The translations under genes were made by a program, and so were the position numbers. Under the pieces are notes generated by a model. That model worked only from the letters and a program-made list of their open reading frames with translations, made no database searches and was not told the origin of the DNA. A stretch of 64,000 bases of DNA, taken from assembly GCA_022825135.1 (NCBI GenBank), contig JAJDYN010000023.1, positions 1 through 64,000 of the forward strand, read 5' to 3'. How positions within the stretch are numbered: the stretch's first letter is position 1; each line of letters begins with the position of its first letter. Below are positions 15,797-24,538 of the stretch, piece after piece. Source of the DNA: Gemmatimonadota bacterium. Its GTDB lineage: Bacteria; Gemmatimonadota; Gemmatimonadetes; Longimicrobiales; Gaopeijiaceae.

Positions 15797-17419
15797 TCAC
15801 GACCGGGGTCTGATGCGCCGGCGGCTGGAGCCGCCTCTCGACCGGGAAGGTCCCCGCGCGGGCTCGCGGTGGTAGTCCACGCGCACGGCGCGTCCGCCCA
15901 GAGTGGTTCCGTTCAGCGCCCGCACCACCTTCTCCGCCACCTGTTGGCGGATCTCGACCCGGGTGAAGGTTTCCTGGATCTCGATCCTGCCCACCTGAGC
16001 GCGCTCGATTCCGGCCTGGTCCACGGCGGCCCCCAACAATTCACCCGGTCCGATTCCGTCGCGGGAGCCCACGCTCACGAACAGCCGCACCCAGGCCTGG
16101 GCGCGAACCGGCAGCTGGACGGCGTCCGACGGAGCCGCGGAATGGGCGGCGCTGCGCGCTTCCCCATCGGCTCGGCTCCGACGGGCCGAGGGGTTCTTCG
16201 CCGCCCGCCCCGCCAGGCGGCTCGCGGCCGCGGCGACCTCCACCGGGTCATGGCGCTCGAACAGCGGGTCGAGAAGCAGCATCTCCGAGGCGAGGTCTTC
16301 CTCTTCGAGGATGCGCAGCAACTGCGACCGGCGGCGTTCGAACTCGGAGTGGGCGTCGGCTCGAGGGGGCGTCGGCAGAGGTTGCAGGCGATAGCCCGCC
16401 TCCGCTGCGATCGCCTTCAGGTGCGCCACTTCCCGATGAAGCACAAGCACGGCGGCCGAGGCTCCGAGGGCGTGCCGGTGACGCAGTTCGCCAGCCCCGA
16501 CCGGCACGTCGGCGCTCAGCGTGGCGACGCTGCCCGCGTCGGCGATACCGCTGAGGACAGGGGGTTCGGCGTCGTCGACCCGGCTCGCGAGCCAGACCGT
16601 CGTGGAAGCATCTCCGGGAGCGCCCGCGTGGAAGCCGTGCAGCGAGAGCAGGTCGCCCACATCCGCCGCGTGATCGTCGGACGCGCAGAAGACCAGCACG
16701 TGGCGCGCGCCCTGCTCCAGCACTTCGGACACCGTGCGCACCAGATCCGCGTCGTTCCTGCGGCAGATCCGATAGTGCAGGATTCCGCGGATCGGGCCGG
16801 CTTCGCGGCCCGGCGGCACGCCGGAGCCCGCCACGTACCCCGCTTTCCTCGCGTGAGCACGCGCGAAGGCTCTCACCTCCGGGGTGACCGGCGATGAAAT
16901 CACGACCCGCTGCGCCGCCGCGGGCACGAAACCGATCAGGGTCTCGAGGTCCTCGAGGCCGTCCGACCGCTGGATGGTCGCGGCCCCGTCCACCACCAGC
17001 GCGCGAAGGTCTTCGAGCCGCAGCCGCGAATTCCGCACCGCCGCGAGGAGGTCGGGGGCCGTGGCGAAGAGGATGTCGGAACGTTCCGGAGCGGCCCAGG
17101 GCGAGCCCAACGCGGCCACCGCGTGCCCGGTCGACATCGCCAGCCGCGCGAGCGAGGTGGCAAGCGCACCGGCCGCTGCTCCCGAAGCCGCAAGCACCAC
17201 CGCCCTCGGCACGGTCGACTCGGCTGCGATGCATTCGAGCAGGGGAGCACCGTACGCCACCAGGGTTCCGCTGCCCGGACCGGCGCGCACGAGCGCGTTG
17301 TTGCGGCGCCGCAGTAGCGGGATCACATCCCTCTGGAGCGGCGTGGGGCGCTCGATGCCCTCGGCGGCAAGGGCGTCGACCAACTCCGGCGGGAGCCCGA
17401 GTTCCCCGAAGGAGTCCAC
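15797..17419 (-). CDS. Degenerate DEAD-box helicase-like protein with DbpA-type RNA-binding domain
   Basis: A 540-residue protein with the overall DEAD-box layout but key motifs altered. The Q motif (GIERPTPLQRDVIP, Gln29) is intact. Walker A is AGPGSGT (46-52) without the catalytic Lys, motif II reads VVDGA (142-146) instead of DEAD, and motif III is SSP (175-177) instead of SAT. The C-terminal domain matches DbpA RNA-binding (VRLFVSVGSRDGIGPGELLGAAVDQAGI, then VEIRQQVAEKVVRALNGTTLGGRAVRV) with an Arg/Ser-rich tail. I infer it binds RNA but does not hydrolyse ATP. An intact paralogue lies at 20262. It starts 2 bp after the stop of the 100-aa gene, so they are probably one transcript. Confidence 0.85.
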   Translation of the reverse strand: MDSFGELGLPPELVDALAAEGIERPTPLQRDVIPLLRRRNNALVRAGPGSGTLVAYGAPLLECIAAESTVPRAVVLAASGAAAGALATSLARLAMSTGHAVAALGSPWAAPERSDILFATAPDLLAAVRNSRLRLEDLRALVVDGAATIQRSDGLEDLETLIGFVPAAAQRVVISSPVTPEVRAFARAHARKAGYVAGSGVPPGREAGPIRGILHYRICRRNDADLVRTVSEVLEQGARHVLVFCASDDHAADVGDLLSLHGFHAGAPGDASTTVWLASRVDDAEPPVLSGIADAGSVATLSADVPVGAGELRHRHALGASAAVLVLHREVAHLKAIAAEAGYRLQPLPTPPRADAHSEFERRRSQLLRILEEEDLASEMLLLDPLFERHDPVEVAAAASRLAGRAAKNPSARRSRADGEARSAAHSAAPSDAVQLPVRAQAWVRLFVSVGSRDGIGPGELLGAAVDQAGIERAQVGRIEIQETFTRVEIRQQVAEKVVRALNGTTLGGRAVRVDYHREPARGPSRSRGGSSRRRIRPRS

Positions 17420-17421
17420 GA

Positions 17422-17724
17422 TCAGGAGGGATCCCCGGATCCCGGCCCGCCCCTGTCACCCGGCTCGTAGGGCAGGTTGTTGAGAAACCTCTGGATCTCG
17501 TAGTCGATGCGGGACGTGCGCAGCCGATCCGTCGAGGCGGTCACCGACGTGTACATCCCGTGGCGGTGAGCCGAGAGCGTGAGAGTTCCCTCCTCGCCCG
17601 TGTAGGTCGCCTCGTGCGACGAACCCCGGGAGCGGGCCAGCCCGACGAGGTCCGGGAGGATCTCTTCGGCCCGCGCCATCACGCCGGCCGGCGAAAGCGC
17701 CGTCTTCCTCTGGTATCCGGCCAT
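17422..17724 (-). CDS. Conserved protein of unknown function (100 aa)
   Basis: A 100-residue soluble protein, no signal peptide or membrane segment. It has an N-terminal helical part (VMARAEEILPDLVGLARS) and a beta-hairpin part (EATYTGEEGTLTLSAHRHGMYTSVTASTDRLRTSRIDYEIQRFL), ending Gly/Pro-rich. AAGAG lies 6 nt before ATG 17724. It is immediately upstream of the degenerate DEAD-box gene, two bases apart, suggesting joint expression and possibly a role with RNA; that link is only positional. I do not recognise the family. Confidence 0.65.
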   Translation of the reverse strand: MAGYQRKTALSPAGVMARAEEILPDLVGLARSRGSSHEATYTGEEGTLTLSAHRHGMYTSVTASTDRLRTSRIDYEIQRFLNNLPYEPGDRGGPGSGDPS

Positions 17725-17789
17725 CTGTTTCTCTTACCGTCGGTTGATGTTGGATCGGGGGTCCCGCGAGCCCCCGGGATTGAGTCCTG

Positions 17790-18371
17790 TCAGCAAGCGG
17801 CCGTCCGGAGAAAGCGAAGCAGCTCCTGCCGGCCGGGCAGCCCTTCCAGTCTCCGCCCGCCCGCCTCGACCGTGGGTGGTCCCCGCACTCCACCGCGCAG
17901 CGCCGCCTCGCGCATCTCCTCGACCTCCCGCGCATAGCGATCCACATCGAGCACCGCTCTCGCCTCGGTGGGGTCCAGCCCCGTCTCTTCCGCGAGCGCG
18001 ATCAGCACGTCGATGCGGCCGATGTCCGCATTCCTTTCAAAGAACGCCCGGAACAGTGCCGCATGCATCGTTCCGCAGCAACCCTTCGCGCGCGCGTGCA
18101 GGAAGAGTTCGTGCGCCTTGCGGCTCCAGGGCATGCGGTGGGGGATCGGTATCTCCAGGCTGTATTCCGCGGCGCCCCTCTGCACGGCACGGCAGCGGCC
18201 CGTCCAGGCTTCGGACTCGGGATCGATCGGCGGCAGGGGAGGACGGCGCAACTCGAAGGGGCGGCGGGCGAGCGTCACGCCGTGCGGCACCAGGGAGGAG
18301 AGCGCCTGGTGCAGCAGGTAGCACGCGGGATCGACGTAGTCGAAATAGAAGATGACCTCCGCTTCCTCCAT
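17790..18371 (-). CDS. DsbA-fold oxidoreductase-like (FrnE / 2-hydroxychromene-2-carboxylate isomerase type)
   Basis: A 193-residue cytoplasmic protein beginning MEEAEVIFYFDYVDPACY, the thioredoxin-fold entry of the DSBA-like/FrnE family; the usual DPxCPxC site is reduced to DPACY with one Cys. An inserted helical domain follows (HELFLHARAKGCCGTMHAALFRAFFERNADIG and EETGLDPTEARAVLD), then the cis-Pro strand GPPTVEAGGRRLEG. The family covers disulfide isomerases, glutathione-dependent isomerases and polyketide enzymes, so the reaction cannot be specified. Start at ATG 18371 fits the domain start, although no SD is seen. Divergent from the aminotransferase gene, 185 bp apart. Confidence 0.75.
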   Translation of the reverse strand: MEEAEVIFYFDYVDPACYLLHQALSSLVPHGVTLARRPFELRRPPLPPIDPESEAWTGRCRAVQRGAAEYSLEIPIPHRMPWSRKAHELFLHARAKGCCGTMHAALFRAFFERNADIGRIDVLIALAEETGLDPTEARAVLDVDRYAREVEEMREAALRGGVRGPPTVEAGGRRLEGLPGRQELLRFLRTAAC

Positions 18372-18556
18372 GGGCGGAATCTCGCGAGCCGCGCAGGGTG
18401 CGGCAATGCGGCGCGTCCCCGCCGGACCGGTCGTGGCGCGTTCCCGCGGCCGCTTGATCCCCGGCGCTCTCCGGGGCAACTTGGTGGCGCGTCCGGGCGG
18501 GAGCATCCCCCGGGCGAGACCCGTGCCGACCGTCCCTTCCCATCGATCCGCCGCCC

Positions 18557-19741
18557 ATGACATTCAGCGAGAACGTCGCCCGACTCCAGCCGTCCGCCAC
18601 CATGGCCGTGAGCTCGCTGGCCAAGCGCCTGCGGGCGGAGGGGCGGGACATCATCGACCTGAGCGCCGGCGAGCCCGACTTCGACACTCCGTCCTGGCTG
18701 GTGGACGCGGCCGTGGAGGGGGTGCGCGCGGGGGCCACCCGCTACACGCCCGCCGCCGGCATGCCGGAACTGCGTGCCGCCATCGCCAGCTCGCTCGTCG
18801 CCCGGGGCGCCGATGCGGCGTGGAACGACGTCGTGGTTACCGCCGGGGCCAAGCAGGCGCTCTTCAACGCATGCTTCACCTTCTTCGGCCCGGGCGACGA
18901 GGTGATGATCGCCTCGCCCTACTGGACCAGCTATCCGGAGATGGTGACCCTCTCGCGCGCCGAGCCGGTTTTCGTCCAGGGGCCCGCGGAGCGGAACTTC
19001 CTCCTGCGTCCCGAGGACCTGGAGGCCGCCCGCACCGGACGTACGCGCGGCCTGATCATGTGCTCCCCCAGCAATCCCACCGGGGCCGTCTACACGCGCG
19101 ACGAACTCGCCGCCGTGGCGCGCTGGGCCAGGGACAAGGACGTCCGCCTGATCAACGACGAGATCTACCGCCACATCCACTTCGCCGGCGCGGGGACGGC
19201 GCCGGGGCTGCTGGAGCTGGACCCGGGGGATGTCGGTCCCTTCGTGCTCATCGACGGCGTCTCGAAGGCCTTCGCCATGACCGGATGGCGCATCGGCTTC
19301 TCCTACTGCGAAGGAGCCGGAGCCAGGAAGATGGCCGCCTTCCAGAGCCACACCACCTCCAATCCGGCCACTCCGTCCCAGCTTGCGGCGCTCGCCGCCT
19401 ACGGCGACGTGGAGCGCTCGCTCGGGGACATCGCGAAGATGGCGGAAGCGTACGAGCGGCGTCAGCGCCTGGTCGTCTCGCTCATGCGAGAACTGTTGCC
19501 CGAGCTGTCGTTCGTCGAACCCGGCGGCGCCTTCTACCTCTTCTTCCGGGTGGACTCGGCCTGCGGCCCCGGCCAGGGCTCGAGCGACTTCTGCACCCGC
19601 ATGCTGGAGGAGGCCGGCGTCGCCCTGGTTCCCGGCTCGGCGTTCGGCGACGACCGCTACGCGCGCATGAGCTTCGCCACCTCCGACGACCTGCTCAGCG
19701 AGGCGATTCGACGGATGGCGCGTGTGCTGGGGGGTGGTTGA
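18557..19741 (+). CDS. Class I pyridoxal-phosphate aminotransferase (aspartate type)
   Basis: A 394-residue fold-type I aminotransferase, 2-oxoglutarate dependent, most like the aspartate/aromatic branch typified by thermophile AspC. It opens LQPSATMAVSSLAKRLRAEG and carries DLSAGEPDFDTP, RYTPAAGMPELRAAIA, SPYWTSYPEMV, CSPSNPTGAVYT, the Asp/Tyr binding segment NDEIYRH and the Schiff-base lysine in DGVSKAFAMTGWRIG; MSFATS near the end holds an aromatic-region residue. Cytosolic enzyme of amino-acid metabolism. The 3' end overlaps the convergent phosphatase gene by 47 bp. Substrate range within class I cannot be read from sequence alone. Confidence 0.92.
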   Translation: MTFSENVARLQPSATMAVSSLAKRLRAEGRDIIDLSAGEPDFDTPSWLVDAAVEGVRAGATRYTPAAGMPELRAAIASSLVARGADAAWNDVVVTAGAKQALFNACFTFFGPGDEVMIASPYWTSYPEMVTLSRAEPVFVQGPAERNFLLRPEDLEAARTGRTRGLIMCSPSNPTGAVYTRDELAAVARWARDKDVRLINDEIYRHIHFAGAGTAPGLLELDPGDVGPFVLIDGVSKAFAMTGWRIGFSYCEGAGARKMAAFQSHTTSNPATPSQLAALAAYGDVERSLGDIAKMAEAYERRQRLVVSLMRELLPELSFVEPGGAFYLFFRVDSACGPGQGSSDFCTRMLEEAGVALVPGSAFGDDRYARMSFATSDDLLSEAIRRMARVLGGG

Positions 19742-20207
19742 GACTCTCCAGCAGCCCGCGGCACGACCGCTCCACGATCCGGAAGCACTCCTCGAACCCG
19801 CGTCTGTTCCCGTAGTAGGGGTCGGGGACATCCTTGTTGCGGCCGGCTTCCGGGTCGAACTCGCGCAGGAGGTGCAGGCGGGCCGAGCCGTGCGTGGACC
19901 GCCGCAGCGCCGCCAGATGGGCGAGATTGCTGCGGTCCATCGCGATCACGTAGTCGAAGCCGCTCATGTCGCTTTCGCCAACCCGGCGCGCATGTCCCGG
20001 CAACTCGACGCCATGGGCGCGGGCGACCGCCAGGGCGCGCGAATCGGGACGCTCGCCCACGTGCCAGGATCCGGTGCCGGCGGAATCGACGCGCGCGTCG
20101 ACATCGGCCCGGTTCGCGAGGTGGATGAAGACGCCTTCGGCCAGCGGAGACCGGCAGATGTTGCCCAGACACACGAAAAGTATTGAGGTTACGGCGGAAT
20201 CCGTCAT
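19695..20207 (-). CDS. Low-molecular-weight protein tyrosine phosphatase
   Basis: A 170-residue phosphatase. The P-loop FVCLGNICRSPLAEG near the N-terminus is the C-x5-R-S motif with Cys nucleophile, and the acid loop DVPDPYYG carries the conserved aspartate pair. DSAGTGSWHVGERPD and DYVIAMDRSNL are also family motifs. It may dephosphorylate a tyrosine kinase linked to polysaccharide export or another substrate, but no BY-kinase is in the window. Convergent with the aminotransferase (47-bp 3' overlap) and divergent from the DEAD-box helicase with about 55 bp between starts. Confidence 0.95.
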   Translation of the reverse strand: MTDSAVTSILFVCLGNICRSPLAEGVFIHLANRADVDARVDSAGTGSWHVGERPDSRALAVARAHGVELPGHARRVGESDMSGFDYVIAMDRSNLAHLAALRRSTHGSARLHLLREFDPEAGRNKDVPDPYYGNRRGFEECFRIVERSCRGLLESLNHPPAHAPSVESPR

Positions 20208-20261
20208 GCTTTGGGAGAGCTTTTGAGCCAGGTATCGGGGATGAGTGCGGGAGAGGGCGGG

Positions 20262-21521
<1,260 letters not shown>

Positions 21522-21554
21522 GGGGCCGCACATCCAACCGGAAACGGACCATTC

Positions 21555-21962
21555 ATGATCCTGAAGCGTTACGGCACCAGACTTCACAGCGTTCAGCCCG
21601 ACTTCGATTCCCGCGCCCTCACCGAGATCGGATTCCGCCGCGACCGGCGACGCTCATTCGGCGCCGATGACTTCGCGGAGGAGTACGAGGCCGTGAAGAC
21701 GTTCGAGTTGTCCGCAAATGCGGATGGCCCCGTCCACGATCGGGCCGAGCAGGAGCTGCTGCGCAATCTCGAGGGGGAGCTGCGCCGGGCCGAAGCCGAC
21801 GCGGGCGAGGGGGTGGTGGTCATCGAGAGCGCCCAGGGCGTCGACTATCCCAAGACCCGCGACCGGAAACAGAACCAGGTCAGGGACGGCCGCAACCGGC
21901 TGTACTTCCACTGGACCGTGGATCCTCCGTTGCGGGTCGGCATCTATCGCCGGCGCCGTTGA
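21555..21962 (+). CDS. Conserved protein of unknown function (135 aa)
   Basis: A 135-residue soluble protein with no signal peptide. The middle is a charged helical region (AEQELLRNLEGELRRAEADAGEGV), and the C-terminus has VVVIESAQGVDYPKTRDRKQN and RLYFHWTVDPPLRVGIYRRR, a beta-rich finish. It lies 33 bp after the helicase stop on the same strand and may share its transcript. I do not recognise a family. Codon and base composition match the neighbours, so it is probably a real gene. Confidence 0.62.
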   Translation: MILKRYGTRLHSVQPDFDSRALTEIGFRRDRRRSFGADDFAEEYEAVKTFELSANADGPVHDRAEQELLRNLEGELRRAEADAGEGVVVIESAQGVDYPKTRDRKQNQVRDGRNRLYFHWTVDPPLRVGIYRRRR

Positions 21963-22039
21963 ATCCAATCCCGCGTTCCCGCGTACTATTGGTCATGCGA
22001 ACCGCGTCGCGGTGACGCGGCCCGCCGAAGTCATAGATG

Positions 22040-22046
22040 AAGGAGG
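22040..22046 (+). promoter_or_regulatory. Strong Shine-Dalgarno before the 53-aa ORF
   Basis: AAGGAGG is a near-complete anti-SD match, 6 nt before the ATG at 22053. It is among the strongest ribosome sites in the window and is the main reason for accepting this short gene. Confidence 0.6.
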
Positions 22047-22052
22047 TTGTCG

Positions 22053-22214
22053 ATGTTGATCCGCAGATCCAGCACCCGTTTCAGGGGACGAAGAGACTAC
22101 ACCCTTTCCAGCAGGCGCGAGACTCGCCCGACGGCAAGCGAACGGTTGCTCGACAAGGAAACCCGCCCGCTGGCCACCCGGTCCCGCCGGGAACGGACGG
22201 CCGCCGCGGGGTGA
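22053..22214 (+). CDS. Small basic protein (53 aa)
   Basis: ATG 22053 to TGA 22212 encodes 53 residues, extremely rich in Arg, Ser and Thr (begins MLIRRSSTRFRGRRDYTLSS). There is no cysteine and no hydrophobic helix; it would be an unstructured, strongly basic peptide with possible affinity for nucleic acid or ribosomes. A near-perfect SD precedes it, and a strong terminator-like hairpin follows at 22261-22292, giving a compact gene unit after the 135-aa gene. It is short enough that chance cannot be excluded. Confidence 0.45.
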   Translation: MLIRRSSTRFRGRRDYTLSSRRETRPTASERLLDKETRPLATRSRRERTAAAG

Positions 22215-22260
22215 TCCCCGCGATCCTGCAAGGGATCCGGGCTGACACACCAACACGAAA

Positions 22261-22292
22261 ACGGAGCCCCGAGGTGATCCTCGGGGCTCCGT
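22261..22292. terminator. Perfect 14-bp hairpin terminator between convergent genes
   Basis: Arms ACGGAGCCCCGAGG and CCTCGGGGCTCCGT pair perfectly around a TGAT loop. It lies between the small basic ORF (plus strand) and the stop of the S9 peptidase (minus strand). On the minus strand the hairpin is followed by TTTCGTGTT, on the plus strand by TTGCCGTTCT, so it plausibly terminates both directions. Confidence 0.8.
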
Positions 22293-22318
22293 TGCCGTTC
22301 TGATATCGGGGTCTGCGT

Positions 22319-24340
22319 TCAGCGCGCGCCGTCCTCCGTCACCGGCATCGGCGTCATCCACCGCTCGAACCAGCTGCGCAGGTAGAGTTGCGTGCGCAGG
22401 AAGTTGGAGGGGACGCTCGAGGTGCCGTGCCACTCATCCTTGAACCGCACCATCGCCGCAGGGACCTTCAGGACCCGCAGCGCCTGGTAGAACTCCTCGG
22501 TCTGCGCCATCGGCGTGCGGAGGTCCATCTCGCCGGTCATGAGCATGGTGGGCGTGGTCACGTTGCCCACGTACATCAGCGGTGAGCGGCGCAGGTGCTC
22601 GGAGGGATCGTCCCAGGGGAAGTGCTCGAAGTTCTTGTACCAGGTGGCTCCGTCGGTCGTGCCGACGAACGACAGCCAGTTGGTGACCGGGCAGTTCGCG
22701 GACGCCGCCCGGAAGCGGTCGGTGTGGCCGACGACCCATGAGGTCAGCACGCCGCCCCCGGAGCAGCCGTAGACGAACATGTTGTCGGTGTCGACGTAGC
22801 CCCGGGCGATCACCTCGTCGACGCCGTTCATCAGGTCGTCGTAGTCCTTGCCCGGATACGCGTTCTTGATGGCATTGCCGAAGGGGCTGCCGTAGCCCGA
22901 GCTGCCGCGCGGGTTGGTGTAGAGCACCACGTAGCCGTTGGCGGCGTGATTCTGCCAGCCGAAGTTGAACCCCACGTTGTACATCCCGTGGGGTCCGCCG
23001 TGGATCGCGAGGATGAGCGGATAGCGCTCGGAGGCATCGAAGTCGGGCGGCTTGATGACCCAGCCCTGAATGTCGAAGTCGTCGACCGACTTGTACCAGA
23101 TCTCCTCGACTTCGCCGAGCCGGACGTCGGCCAGGATGTCGTCGTTCACGCGCGTGAGCTGGCGGATGTCGCCGGGGCTGTCGAGCGCGAAGGAGATGAC
23201 GTCGCCCGCCTCGTGATAGCTCGTGAGCGTGCCCACCGCCCGGCCGCGCTCGTCGACCGTGGTGACCGCGAGCATGTGGTTTCCGGTGGTCACCGCGCGC
23301 GGCTCGCCATTCACCGGGGCGAACCAGAGGTTCGAGTTGCCCGTCATGGCGGCGGTGAAGTACACCCCGCTGCCGTCCCGGGCCCAGGTCACGCCCGAAA
23401 GCCGGCGTCCCAACTCGCTCGCGATGCGCCGCGAGCCCGAGCCGTCGGCGTTCATCACGTAGAGGCCGGTCTCGACGTAGGTGTCGTCGGACCAGTCGTT
23501 GGCCTGGTAGGCGATCAGGCTGCCGTCGGGAGAGGGGACCGGGCTCCCGTCGGGGCCGCGGTGGTCGGTGATCTGGCGAATCGCGCGCGAACGCACATTT
23601 ACCGCGTAGATCTCGGACTCGCGCCACGTCTGATCGATGTCCTCGGAGTCCTCGATGCGCAGCGACTGGAAGACGATCTCCGAGCCGTCGGGCATCCAGT
23701 GGGGCGCGGAGTGGTTCCAGTCGCCGTCGGTGAGCTGGCGCGGGGTGCCGCCTTCCGCGGGCACCAGGAAGAGGTGCTGGAAGCCGTCGTCGATGTAGCC
23801 CCTGCGGTCACGGCGATAGGTCAGCCGGGTGACGATCTTGGGGGCTTCGGTCCAGCTCGCCCCCTCGGGCGGCGAGGGCATGTCGATGGCCCAGCGCTCG
23901 TCCGACGGAACCGTCATGACGAAGGAGATGTGGGTGCCGTCCGGCGACCAGGCGATGTCCGACGGGCTCTCCTCCAGGCGCGTGATCTGGGTGGTGGCGC
24001 CCTCGGCGTCCATCCAGCGCACGAAGATCTGCGAGTCGTTCAGGAAGGCGATGCGGGTGCCGTCGGGCGACCAGCGCGGGCTCGATCCCTCGAGCAGGAA
24101 GCGGGCCCGCGAGCCGTCGGCGTTCATCACCCACACCGACGAGGCCCTGCGGTCGTCCTGCTGGTCCACCCAGGACCGCGTGTAGACGATCCGGCTGCCG
24201 TCCGGGGAGATGCGGGGATCGGCCACCCACTCCCAGTCCAGGTACTTGTCGAGCGACAGTACCTCGCCCTCCTGGGCGGATGCCTGGGGCGCGAAGGCGA
24301 CCAGTAGAAACAGCGGGATCATTCGGGCTCCGCGGACCAT
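22319..24340 (-). CDS. Secreted S9-family prolyl oligopeptidase-type serine peptidase
   Basis: A 673-residue exported serine peptidase. Signal peptide about 1-22 (MIPLFLLVAFAPQASA). An N-terminal beta-propeller built from TolB-like repeats (DPRISPDGSRIVY, SPRWSPDGTRIAFL, IAWSPDGTHISF, HWMPDGSEIVFQ) gates the C-terminal alpha/beta-hydrolase. Catalytic Ser is in YGCSGGG, Asp in GEMDLRTPM, His in DEWHGTSS; the oxyanion region is AIHGGPHGMY. The family removes dipeptides or acylated residues from peptides. The start is fixed by GGAGG (plus 24347-24351): ATG 24346 touches it, while ATG 24340 sits 6 nt away, so 24340 is preferred. Divergent from a second S9 peptidase, 198 bp apart. Confidence 0.92.
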   Translation of the reverse strand: MVRGARMIPLFLLVAFAPQASAQEGEVLSLDKYLDWEWVADPRISPDGSRIVYTRSWVDQQDDRRASSVWVMNADGSRARFLLEGSSPRWSPDGTRIAFLNDSQIFVRWMDAEGATTQITRLEESPSDIAWSPDGTHISFVMTVPSDERWAIDMPSPPEGASWTEAPKIVTRLTYRRDRRGYIDDGFQHLFLVPAEGGTPRQLTDGDWNHSAPHWMPDGSEIVFQSLRIEDSEDIDQTWRESEIYAVNVRSRAIRQITDHRGPDGSPVPSPDGSLIAYQANDWSDDTYVETGLYVMNADGSGSRRIASELGRRLSGVTWARDGSGVYFTAAMTGNSNLWFAPVNGEPRAVTTGNHMLAVTTVDERGRAVGTLTSYHEAGDVISFALDSPGDIRQLTRVNDDILADVRLGEVEEIWYKSVDDFDIQGWVIKPPDFDASERYPLILAIHGGPHGMYNVGFNFGWQNHAANGYVVLYTNPRGSSGYGSPFGNAIKNAYPGKDYDDLMNGVDEVIARGYVDTDNMFVYGCSGGGVLTSWVVGHTDRFRAASANCPVTNWLSFVGTTDGATWYKNFEHFPWDDPSEHLRRSPLMYVGNVTTPTMLMTGEMDLRTPMAQTEEFYQALRVLKVPAAMVRFKDEWHGTSSVPSNFLRTQLYLRSWFERWMTPMPVTEDGAR

Positions 24341-24346
24341 CTTCAT

Positions 24347-24351
24347 CCTCC
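24347..24351 (-). promoter_or_regulatory. Shine-Dalgarno deciding the S9 peptidase start
   Basis: GGAGG on the minus strand directly abuts one ATG (24346) and lies 6 nt from a second in-frame ATG (24340). Normal spacing favours the second, shortening the protein by two residues. Confidence 0.6.
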
Positions 24352-24538
24352 GGAAAAGCAAGCGCACTCTTGAGCCTCTGAAGAACTCGGGAACAGAAGC
24401 GAAAGCTACCGGAGTCGAAACTCGCGGGCCAGAGAGTCCGGGCATTTGCTCACGCGCCTCGGGTGCCCCCACATTCCGGGTCTGTACGGTTCGAACGCCA
24501 GCACGTCTGGTGCGCCACGTGATTCCGGAGAGACCATC

